Source of the DNA: Armatimonadota bacterium
Lineage (GTDB): Bacteria; Armatimonadota; DTGP01; JAHWJO01
Direction of reading: 5' to 3'
Length of the DNA: 14,045 nt
Assembly: GCA_019348365.1 (NCBI GenBank)
Contig: JAHWJO010000051.1
Location: 1 to 14,045 of the forward strand
Every line of letters starts with the position of its first letter. Position 1 is the stretch's first letter. The notes beneath the pieces were generated by a model that saw only the letters and a list, made by a program, of their open reading frames with translations, was not told the origin of the DNA and made no database searches. The position numbers and the translations under genes are program-made. Below, piece by piece: positions 6,792-12,441 of this stretch.

Positions 6792-6966
6792 ATTCTCCTC
6801 CCCTCGAGAATGTTCGGGCCGGCCGAACTCCGCCGGGGGATCGAAACAGCTATTCGATCCCCCGGCTCCTTCTCCTGGGACCCCTGAGACCGCCCCGAAT
6901 GTCTTCTCGCAAGACACCAACGGAACCCTCCTTCCTTATTCGGGCGCGGTCTCAGGGGATTTTTTT
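6792..6966 (+). ncRNA. Candidate structured small RNA ending in an orphan terminator
   Basis: Four hairpins follow one another. ATTCTC/GAGAAT pairs 6792-6797 with 6806-6811, and GTTCGG/CCGAAC pairs 6812-6817 with 6823-6828. A perfect 14-bp stem GCCGGGGGATCGAA/TTCGATCCCCCGGC pairs 6832-6845 with 6853-6866. A long terminator hairpin spans 6881-6958 and ends in seven T residues. No plus-strand gene precedes it, since pspA is on the minus strand, so the terminator needs another transcript to end. A small RNA or a transcribed leader is the simplest reading. No known RNA family was recognised and the 5' end is unknown. Confidence 0.5.
6881..6966 (+). terminator. Strong intrinsic terminator with nested hairpin
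   Basis: CCCCTGAGACCGCCCCGAAT (6881-6900) pairs with ATTCGGGCGCGGTCTCAGGGG (6938-6958, one extra base). A nested hairpin GTCTT-ctcgc-AAGAC (6901-6915) lies inside. Seven consecutive T residues occupy 6960-6966. The opposite strand lacks a matching T-run, so orientation is plus. Confidence 0.8.
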
Positions 6967-7004
6967 GTTAGCGACCTCTTTCCCCCTGATTCATGCAACC
7001 TTTT

Positions 7005-7219
7005 CGGTCCCTGTACAGTCCATCAAAGTAGGTAGCTCTTACGCTCACTTGATTGCTGTTGTAGGAACAGGGGACCGGCAGGCCGAGTTGCTCCCGTTTT
7101 CAGGCTTCCATGATTTCACTTTCCCCGGCAAGAGTTCTATAGGAATAGTAACTCGTTGAGTACGAAAGAAGGGTCTCCAGATTTCGTATCGATCATCCGA
7201 TCAGAAGAGTAGGATGATC
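7005..7219. repeat. Three consecutive hairpins in the prkA upstream region
   Basis: CGGTCCC (7005-7011) pairs with GGGACCG (7071-7077), extended by TGT/ACA past one bulge. TACGAAA (7161-7167) pairs with TTTCGTA (7182-7188). GATCATCC (7191-7198) pairs with GGATGATC (7212-7219). The last two are only two bases apart. None is followed by a T-run. They may be regulatory RNA structure or remnants of repeats. Confidence 0.45.
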
Positions 7220-7297
7220 CGACCCCGAGGTTGCCGTCCCGGAACGCTTCCTTTCCCTACACCCTAAACCCCGACGAACAGCAGAATTGTTACCTAT

Positions 7298-7331
7298 CGA
7301 CAACTGAATTATCCTCTCCCGACAATTGAAT
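7298..7331. promoter_or_regulatory. Tandem 12-nt repeat, possible operator pair
   Basis: CGACAACTGAAT (7298-7309) and CGACAATTGAAT (7320-7331) differ at one base and start 22 bp apart, about two helical turns. The spacing suits side-by-side binding of a regulator upstream of prkA. No regulator family is identified. Confidence 0.35.
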
Positions 7332-7360
7332 AGCGTTCTCATCTTCCCCCTATGGAAAGG

Positions 7361-7424
7361 AAAGGGCAGGCCATCGGCTGACGACTCTATCTCTAGTAGA
7401 GAGGCAATCCGAACCCTGCCCTTT
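7361..7424 (+). promoter_or_regulatory. 10-bp stem-loop in the prkA leader, possible attenuator
   Basis: AAAGGGCAGG (7361-7370) pairs perfectly with CCTGCCCTTT (7415-7424), and the right arm ends in TTTT before GTCG. The 44-base loop holds a small hairpin TCTCT-agt-AGAGA. Terminator-like features, a GC stem with T residues at its 3' side, are present, but the T-run is short. It could limit read-through into prkA or be leader structure. Confidence 0.45.
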
Positions 7425-7442
7425 TGTCGTTCTTTCAATCTT

Positions 7443-7576
7443 AGGACTTACGCATCGACTTGAAAGAATCTGTCATCCTGAGCGTCAGCGAAGGATCTGC
7501 GTTTCATCTATAGCGTACACGCAGATCCTTCGCTTCGCTCAGAATAACAAATGGCGATACGTTTTGCGTCAGTCCT
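7443..7576. mobile_element. MITE-like element with GTCATCCTGAGCG palindrome, abutting the prkA ribosome binding site
   Basis: The ends AGGACTTACGCA (7443-7454) and TGCGTCAGTCCT (7565-7576) are inverted repeats with one mismatch. Inside, CTGAGCGTCAGCGAAGGATC and the following TGCGT (left arm about 7471-7502) are mirrored by 7519-7549, giving a long imperfect palindrome. Both the CCTGAGCG...GAAGGATCT palindrome and the AGGACTTACGCA end are repeat styles I recognise as widespread between bacterial genes. The right end stops at 7576, and the prkA Shine-Dalgarno starts at 7577. No transposase gene is present, so the element is non-autonomous. Confidence 0.65.
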
Positions 7577-7583
7577 GAAGGAG
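7577..7583 (+). promoter_or_regulatory. Shine-Dalgarno of prkA
   Basis: GAAGGAG lies eight bases before ATG 7592 and directly touches the right end of the MITE-like element. It supports the chosen prkA start over the overlapping frame beginning at 7551. Confidence 0.75.
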
Positions 7584-7591
7584 TTTTATCG

Positions 7592-9487
7592 ATGGATCTT
7601 GCGGCCCGACTTACCGAGTTCCGCTCGCAGGAGCAGAAGATCAACTGGGAAGGCACGTTCCAGGACTATTACGAGCTCGTCCGGGCCAACCCGGACATCG
7701 CGCAGCTCTCCCATGCCCGCATCTTCAACATGATCATGAACGCCGGCTCTTGCGAAGGCCGGGATGGCATCAACCGCTACCAGTTCTTCGAGGACGAGCT
7801 GTTCGGGATGGAGCGCCCCATCCAGCAGATCGTGGACTATTTCAATTCGGCGGCCCGGCGGCTGGAGGTTCGAAAGCGCATCCTGCTGCTGATGGGACCC
7901 GTTGGCGGCGGGAAATCCACGATGGTCACGCTCCTCAAGCGCGGCCTGGAGCAGTACACACGCACCGACGCCGGGGCGGTGTACGGCATCAAGGGTTGCC
8001 CCATGCACGAGGAGCCGCTGCACCTCATCCCCGACACCCTACGGAAAGACGTGGAGCAGGACCTCGGCGTCTACATCGAAGGGGATCTCTGCCCCTCTTG
8101 CCAGTGGAAACTCAAGCATGAGTGGGACGGCGTGATCGAGAACGTGCCTGTGGAGCGACTCGTCTTCTCCGAGAAGAACCGCGTCGGGATCGGCACCTTC
8201 ACTCCCAGCGACCCGAAAAGCCAGGACATCAGCGAGCTCGTCGGCGGGATCGACCTCTCCACCATCGGCGAGGTCGGTACCGAGAGCGACCCCCGCGCCT
8301 ACCGGTTCGACGGGGAGCTGAACATCGCCAACCGGGGCCTGATGGAGTTCATCGAGATGCTGAAGACGGACGAAAAGTTCCTCTACGTCCTCCTCACCCT
8401 CTCGCAGGAGCAGAACATCAAGACCGGGCGGTTCAGCATGATCTACGCCGATGAGGTCGTCGTCTCCCACACGAACGAGAACGAGTACACCTCGTTCGTG
8501 GGCAACCGCAAGAGCGAGGCGCTTCAGGACCGGATCATCCTCGTGAAGGTCCCCTACAACCTCCGCGTTTCCGACGAGGTGAAGATCTACGAGAAGCTGC
8601 TGAAGCAAAGCTCCCTGAAGAATATCCACATCGCGCCGCACACGCTGGAGGTCTCCAGCATCTTCGCGGTGCTCTCCCGCCTGGAGCCCTCGCAGAAGAC
8701 CGGCATGAGCGCGATCAAGAAGCTCAAGCTGTACAACGGCGAGGACGTGGACGGCTTCAAGAGCAAGGACGTGCGGGAGCTTCACGACGAGGCCCAGCGC
8801 GAGGGGATGAGCGGGATCAGCCCCCGCTACGTCATCAACCGGCTCTCGCAGGCGCTCACCCGGCCCGGCATTACCTGCATCAACCCGATCATGGCGCTCC
8901 GCGCGCTGCGGGACGGATTCGAGCAGCACACGAGCATCGCCAAGAGCGACATCGAGCCGCTGCTGAACTTCATCGACGAGGCCCGCCGCGAGTACGACGA
9001 GATGTCGAAGAAAGAGGTCCAGAAGGCGTTCGTCTACTCGTTCGAGGAGTCGGCGCGGACCATGCTCAACAACTACCTCGATAACGTGGAAGCGTTCTGC
9101 AACCATACCAAGGTCACCGACCCGATCACCGAAGACGAGGTGGAGCCGGACGAGAAGCTGATGCGCTCCATTGAGGAGCAGATCGGGGTGACCGAGAACG
9201 CGAAGAAGGCGTTCCGTGAAGAGATCCTGATCCGCATCTCCGCGCTCGCCCGCAAGGGTCTCTCTTTCGATTACACCAGCCACGACCGGCTGAAAGAGGC
9301 CATCGAGAAGAAGCTGTTCGCGGACCTCCGGGATATCGTGAAGATCACGACTTCCACCAAAACGCCGGACGCTGAGCAGCTCAAGCGGATCAACGATGTG
9401 GTCGAGCGGCTGGTGGACGAGCACGGCTACTGCGCCGTCTGCGCCAACGAGCTGCTGCGGTACGTCGGTACTTTGTTGAATCGATAG
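7592..9487 (+). CDS. prkA: PrkA AAA+ serine protein kinase / protease family protein
   Basis: This is PrkA (YeaG in E. coli), a cytoplasmic AAA+ ATPase first described as a serine protein kinase; later work also proposed Lon-like protease activity for the Bacillus protein. The Walker A motif is GPVGGGKST at residues 102-110. A conserved cysteine/histidine set follows: KGCPMHEEPLHL (C136, H139, H144) and GDLCPSC (C167, C170), which could bind metal. The AAA core continues through LVGGIDLSTIGE and GLMEFIEMLK, and the C-terminal region includes ISPRYVINRLSQAL. The length of 631 residues matches the family (about 630-640), with no sign of truncation. It heads the locus with yhbH and spoVR, its usual partners. 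In non-sporulating bacteria these proteins serve sustained starvation and stress responses. A 146-bp repeat-filled gap separates it from yhbH. Confidence 0.96.
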   Translation: MDLAARLTEFRSQEQKINWEGTFQDYYELVRANPDIAQLSHARIFNMIMNAGSCEGRDGINRYQFFEDELFGMERPIQQIVDYFNSAARRLEVRKRILLLMGPVGGGKSTMVTLLKRGLEQYTRTDAGAVYGIKGCPMHEEPLHLIPDTLRKDVEQDLGVYIEGDLCPSCQWKLKHEWDGVIENVPVERLVFSEKNRVGIGTFTPSDPKSQDISELVGGIDLSTIGEVGTESDPRAYRFDGELNIANRGLMEFIEMLKTDEKFLYVLLTLSQEQNIKTGRFSMIYADEVVVSHTNENEYTSFVGNRKSEALQDRIILVKVPYNLRVSDEVKIYEKLLKQSSLKNIHIAPHTLEVSSIFAVLSRLEPSQKTGMSAIKKLKLYNGEDVDGFKSKDVRELHDEAQREGMSGISPRYVINRLSQALTRPGITCINPIMALRALRDGFEQHTSIAKSDIEPLLNFIDEARREYDEMSKKEVQKAFVYSFEESARTMLNNYLDNVEAFCNHTKVTDPITEDEVEPDEKLMRSIEEQIGVTENAKKAFREEILIRISALARKGLSFDYTSHDRLKEAIEKKLFADLRDIVKITTSTKTPDAEQLKRINDVVERLVDEHGYCAVCANELLRYVGTLLNR

Positions 9488-9490
9488 TCT

Positions 9491-9618
9491 AAAGTCAAAG
9501 GTCGAAAGTCACAGGTCGAAAGTCAAAGGTCGAAAGTCAAAGGTCGAAAGCCAACCCCTCCGTAGCCGAATCATTGCTGCTTAGAGCACATGACTTTTGA
9601 CTTTCGACCTTTGACTTT
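9491..9618. repeat. Four tandem 14-bp repeats and inverted copies in the prkA-yhbH gap
   Basis: The unit AAAGTCAAAGGTCG occurs four times head to tail (9491-9504, 9505-9518 with one change, 9519-9532, 9533-9546). A reverse-complement copy CGACCTTTGACTTT follows at 9605-9618 after a 44-bp non-repetitive stretch, with a degenerate second copy at 9591-9604. The transcript could fold into a stem using the right copies and any of the left copies, giving alternative registers. The array fills most of the gap between prkA and yhbH. Unit length and absence of spacers rule out a CRISPR array. Confidence 0.9.
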
Positions 9619-9633
9619 CGACTGGGGTTAAAT

Positions 9634-10791
9634 ATGTTTGGATCATCCGTCACCCGCAATGATTGGTCGCTCCACCGCAAGGGGCCGAAAGACTCCGCGC
9701 GGCACCAGGAGAAGATCAAGGAAGCGATCAAGAAGAATCTCGCTGATGTCGTCAGCGAGGAGAGCATCATCCTCTCCGACGGCAAGAAGATCATCAAAGT
9801 GCCCATCCGGTCGCTGGACGAGTACAAGTTCCGCTTCGACTCCGGCAAGCAGAAGAATGTCGGGCAGGGGCCGGGCGGCTCCAAGGTCGGGGACGTGATC
9901 GGGCAGGACGGCGACGGCGAAGGGCAGCAGGGGCCGGGCAAAGGCAGGAACGCCGGGGAAGATCCGGGCGTGGACTATTACGAAGCCGACGTGACCCTCG
10001 ACGAGCTGGCCGCGATGATCTTCGAGGACCTGGGCCTGCCGAACCTGGAGGAGAAGCGCACCGCCCGCGTTACCGCCGACGCCGTCAAGTTCACCGACAT
10101 CCGCAAGACCGGCATCTTCTCCAACCTGGACAAGAAGCGGACCCTCAAGGAGAACATCAAGCGCAACGCTTCGCTGGGCAAGGCGCGGGTGGGGAACTTC
10201 AAGAGCGACGACCTCCGGTTCAAGACGTGGGAGCCCGACATCCGCAACGAGTCGAACGCGGTGGTGCTCGCCATGATGGACACCTCCGGCTCGATGGGCG
10301 AGTTCGAGAAGTACATCGCGCGGTCGTTCTACTTCTGGATGGTCCGGTTCCTCCGCACGAAGTACGAGAACGTGGAGATCTCTTTCATCGCCCATCACAC
10401 CGAGGCGAAGGAAGTGACCGAGGACGAGTTCTTCAACCGGGGCGAGAGCGGGGGCACGCGCGCTTCGTCGGCGTACCGGCTCGCGCTGGAGCTGGTCGAG
10501 ACCCGGTATCCCCCCGCAGACTGGAACATCTACCCCTTTCACTTCTCCGACGGGGATAATCTCTACTCGGACAACGACCTCTGCCTCCAGCTCGTGCAGC
10601 AGCTCATCGCGCAGTGTAACCTGTTCGGGTACGGCGAGATCACCCAATCGCACTGGTCGCGCTCCAGCACGCTGATGAGCGTCTTCGAGCAGATCACCGA
10701 CCCGAAGTTCATCGGCGTGACCATCGGGGAGAAGTCGGACGTGTACCCCGCGCTCCAGAGATTCTTCAACACGTCGGGCACGCCGGTGTAG
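9634..10791 (+). CDS. yhbH: YhbH/YeaH family protein (DUF444) with VWA-type domain
   Basis: The product is the partner protein of PrkA, called YhbH in Bacillus (sporulation) and YeaH in E. coli (starvation stress). The N-terminus strongly resembles the Bacillus type: SVTRNDWSLHRKGPKDSARH, then SEESIILSDGKK and VPIRSLDEYKFRF. A Gly-rich linker lies at about 77-112. The C-terminal von Willebrand A-like fold carries the metal-site motif DTSGSM (216-221), with a second ligand region near GGTRASSAY (273-281). The protein is cytoplasmic and 385 residues long, normal for the family. GGGG at 9624-9627 is a weak ribosome binding site, six bases before ATG 9634. It probably shares the prkA transcript despite the repeat array between them. 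Unlike the usual arrangement, spoVR does not follow directly. Confidence 0.95.
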   Translation: MFGSSVTRNDWSLHRKGPKDSARHQEKIKEAIKKNLADVVSEESIILSDGKKIIKVPIRSLDEYKFRFDSGKQKNVGQGPGGSKVGDVIGQDGDGEGQQGPGKGRNAGEDPGVDYYEADVTLDELAAMIFEDLGLPNLEEKRTARVTADAVKFTDIRKTGIFSNLDKKRTLKENIKRNASLGKARVGNFKSDDLRFKTWEPDIRNESNAVVLAMMDTSGSMGEFEKYIARSFYFWMVRFLRTKYENVEISFIAHHTEAKEVTEDEFFNRGESGGTRASSAYRLALELVETRYPPADWNIYPFHFSDGDNLYSDNDLCLQLVQQLIAQCNLFGYGEITQSHWSRSSTLMSVFEQITDPKFIGVTIGEKSDVYPALQRFFNTSGTPV

Positions 10792-10810
10792 AATTGCCGG
10801 CTTCGATGCA

Positions 10811-10821
10811 CATGATCGATA
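10811..10821 (+). repeat. 11-nt direct repeat matching the spoVR start (left copy)
   Basis: CATGATCGATA here is identical to 12431-12441, where it forms the start codon region of spoVR. The two copies bracket the secreted propeller gene. The left copy reads ATG ATC GAT like spoVR but continues into only a 20-codon frame unlike SpoVR. Confidence 0.6.
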
Positions 10822-10843
10822 AAATCCTTATCTCCTACTCAGA

Positions 10844-10859
10844 GAGGTGTCATCACCTC
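10844..10859. repeat. Small perfect hairpin before the propeller gene
   Basis: GAGGTG (10844-10849) pairs with CACCTC (10854-10859) over the loop TCAT. No T-run follows. The surrounding 10820-10885 is more AT-rich than the flanking genes and could include a promoter for the inserted gene, but no box pair is convincing. Confidence 0.4.
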
Positions 10860-10901
10860 GACAAAGGACGTTAATCATAAACCGTAAGTGAGGTCGTTGG
10901 T

Positions 10902-12404
10902 ATGTCAAAGACGGTGCTCCTGAACATGAGACAATCGGAAAGGTGGGGATGCCTTCTTACCGTTATATTTGGAACGATGTTTCTGAAAGGTACGGCTCTG
11001 GCAGGCTTGGATGCTTCTTTCGGGAGCAACGGAGTGGTTCTGAACACGTTCCAAGGGAAAAAAAGCGGGTTTACAGCAATGGAGAGACTCCCCGACGGAA
11101 AAATACTGGTGGCCGGTACTGCGGACGGGGATATCGGGCTGGCTCGTTTCACTCCCGACGGCCATCTTGATCTCTCCTTCGGGGAGGGGGGGACCATCAC
11201 GTACGATCAAGGGAGACATGAGTATGCAACCGATCTGGTAATCCAACCCGATGGGAAGATCATCGTCGCCGGCGGGATGTTGGAAGACAGCCCCGGTTCC
11301 ACAACCTATTTTCTAGCGTTACGTTTCACCCCCGATGGCCGTCTGGATACCACATTCGGCATAGAGGGTAAGGTCCGCTTTACGATGGGTTCCTCGGTCA
11401 ACGACACACGGTCAGTTGCGCTTCAGTCGGATGGGAAGATCATACTGGGTGGGACTACGGGTGGTTACAACAGTTTCCGATTCGCGCTGGCGCGCCTGAA
11501 CCAAGACGGAAGCTTCGACTCCGGATTCGGGAACGACGGCAAAGTGCTCACGAGCATCATGCATTCCAGTGTTCTGCGTGATCTGGCTCTGCAACCTGAC
11601 GGGAAGATCGTGGCCGGTGGAATCACCTCGAATGCGAATTTCGACGAACCTGAGAACTTCGCATTGGTCAGGTATAAAGAAAACGGATCCTTGGATGAGA
11701 CTTTTGGGAACCAAGGAACAGTAAGGACTTCACTAGGCGAGAGGTTTTTTGCTATTGCTGAAAACCTCCTCCTCCAGCCGGATGGGAAGATCATCCTAGG
11801 GGGGAGAAAGCTGCGGCTTTTTCCTGCACCGGTCAGTGATTTCCTGATGATCCGCTACACACTGACCGGAGCGATGGATACGGCGTTCGGGGACAGGGGA
11901 ATTGTCGTCACCGATTGGGGAGAACAGATCTCCCTGAGCGCGATGACAGTTCAACCGGACGGTAAAATCGTAGCGGCTGGCGCGGGTATCGCTTACCCCG
12001 TTGGCGATGTTCTTCTTGCCCGTTATCACTCCGACGGTACGCTTGATGAGATGTTCGGCGAGGGAGGAAGACTTCGCACCCATTTGGGAGGCTACGAATA
12101 TACTTCTTCCATCCATTCTTTTTCGAACGACCGTCTTCTCGCTGCAGGTAGCAGCATAAGCAACACGGGTCATACCGCTTTCGGTTTTTTGACCCAATTT
12201 TATGTCGGCCCATTAATTCCCGGCGACGTGAATAGGGATGGAGGGGTGAACATGTCCGATGCAGTGTTGGTCTTCCGATATATCGTCGAGTTGGAAACGC
12301 CTACCCCTCTTCAGAGTAGAGCGGCGAATCTCCATCGGGACGACACCATTGACATAAGAGATGTGCTCGCCATCCTCCACGAAGCGTTAGGGATTCGAGA
12401 GTGA
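10902..12404 (+). CDS. Secreted delta-60 repeat seven-unit propeller with dockerin-like C-terminus
   Basis: The 500-residue product starts with a signal peptide: basic n-region to residue 14, hydrophobic WGCLLTVIFGTMFL, and an AxA-type cleavage site near residue 34 (TALA/GLD). Seven repeats of about 55 residues follow to about 436. Each has a pattern like LDxxFGxxGxV, then LQPDGKIIVAGG, then ALxRFxxDGx, the delta-60 (TIGR02608-type) repeat; seven units suggest a closed seven-bladed beta-propeller. The C-terminus (437-500) is dockerin-like, with calcium loop DVNRDGGVNMSD (442-453) and a degenerate second loop NLHRDDTIDIRD (476-487). The gene lies between yhbH and spoVR, has visibly lower GC and different codon use than both, and has a weak ribosome binding site (GAGGT, 10890-10894). 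The function is unknown: binding or surface attachment is plausible, and a direct role with PrkA is unlikely because it is exported. Confidence 0.88.
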   Translation: MSKTVLLNMRQSERWGCLLTVIFGTMFLKGTALAGLDASFGSNGVVLNTFQGKKSGFTAMERLPDGKILVAGTADGDIGLARFTPDGHLDLSFGEGGTITYDQGRHEYATDLVIQPDGKIIVAGGMLEDSPGSTTYFLALRFTPDGRLDTTFGIEGKVRFTMGSSVNDTRSVALQSDGKIILGGTTGGYNSFRFALARLNQDGSFDSGFGNDGKVLTSIMHSSVLRDLALQPDGKIVAGGITSNANFDEPENFALVRYKENGSLDETFGNQGTVRTSLGERFFAIAENLLLQPDGKIILGGRKLRLFPAPVSDFLMIRYTLTGAMDTAFGDRGIVVTDWGEQISLSAMTVQPDGKIVAAGAGIAYPVGDVLLARYHSDGTLDEMFGEGGRLRTHLGGYEYTSSIHSFSNDRLLAAGSSISNTGHTAFGFLTQFYVGPLIPGDVNRDGGVNMSDAVLVFRYIVELETPTPLQSRAANLHRDDTIDIRDVLAILHEALGIRE

Positions 12405-12418
12405 AGGTCGGATCTCGC

Positions 12419-12426
12419 GAGGAAGG
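12419..12426 (+). promoter_or_regulatory. Shine-Dalgarno of spoVR
   Basis: GAGGAAGG precedes ATG 12432 by five bases and supports that start. It lies on the propeller-gene side of the 11-nt direct repeat. Confidence 0.7.
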
Positions 12427-12430
12427 TTGT

Positions 12431-12441
12431 CATGATCGATA
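12431..12441 (+). repeat. 11-nt direct repeat at the spoVR start (right copy)
   Basis: CATGATCGATA contains the spoVR start codon and its first codons and is identical to 10811-10821 on the far side of the inserted gene. It may be a duplication made at insertion. Confidence 0.6.

Larger units (their letters stand above)
6495..7591. other. Structured 1.1-kb intergenic region between pspA and prkA
   Basis: No protein gene is supported here. The region must hold the pspA promoter on the minus strand and the prkA promoter on the plus strand, but no -35/-10 pair is convincing by eye. It holds a chain of hairpins ending in a plus-strand terminator (6792-6966), three smaller hairpins (7005-7077, 7161-7188, 7191-7219), a tandem 12-nt repeat (7298-7331), a 10-bp stem upstream of prkA (7361-7424) and a MITE-like palindrome (7443-7576). 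An open frame at 6703-7035 runs through the terminator and is not credible. Confidence 0.7.

Noticed and set aside
6703..7035. 110-codon plus-strand frame in the pspA-prkA interval
   Set aside because: It passes through two strong hairpins and a T-rich terminator, lacks a ribosome binding site and has no protein-like pattern.
8039..9424. 461-codon open frame antisense to prkA
   Set aside because: It is a GC-rich shadow of a clearly conserved gene. The translation is a low-complexity Leu/Val/Asp/His mix typical of reverse frames, without motifs or a ribosome binding site.
9491..9552. Possible CRISPR array
   Set aside because: The 14-bp units are directly adjacent without unique spacers, and no cas gene is near.
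9643..10653. 336-codon open frame antisense to yhbH
   Set aside because: It has the same shadow composition, and yhbH itself is unmistakable on the plus strand.
10812..10874. Remnant of an older spoVR 5' end
   Set aside because: Only the 11-nt CATGATCGATA is shared. The following codons do not resemble SpoVR, so it is reported as a direct repeat and not as a pseudogene.
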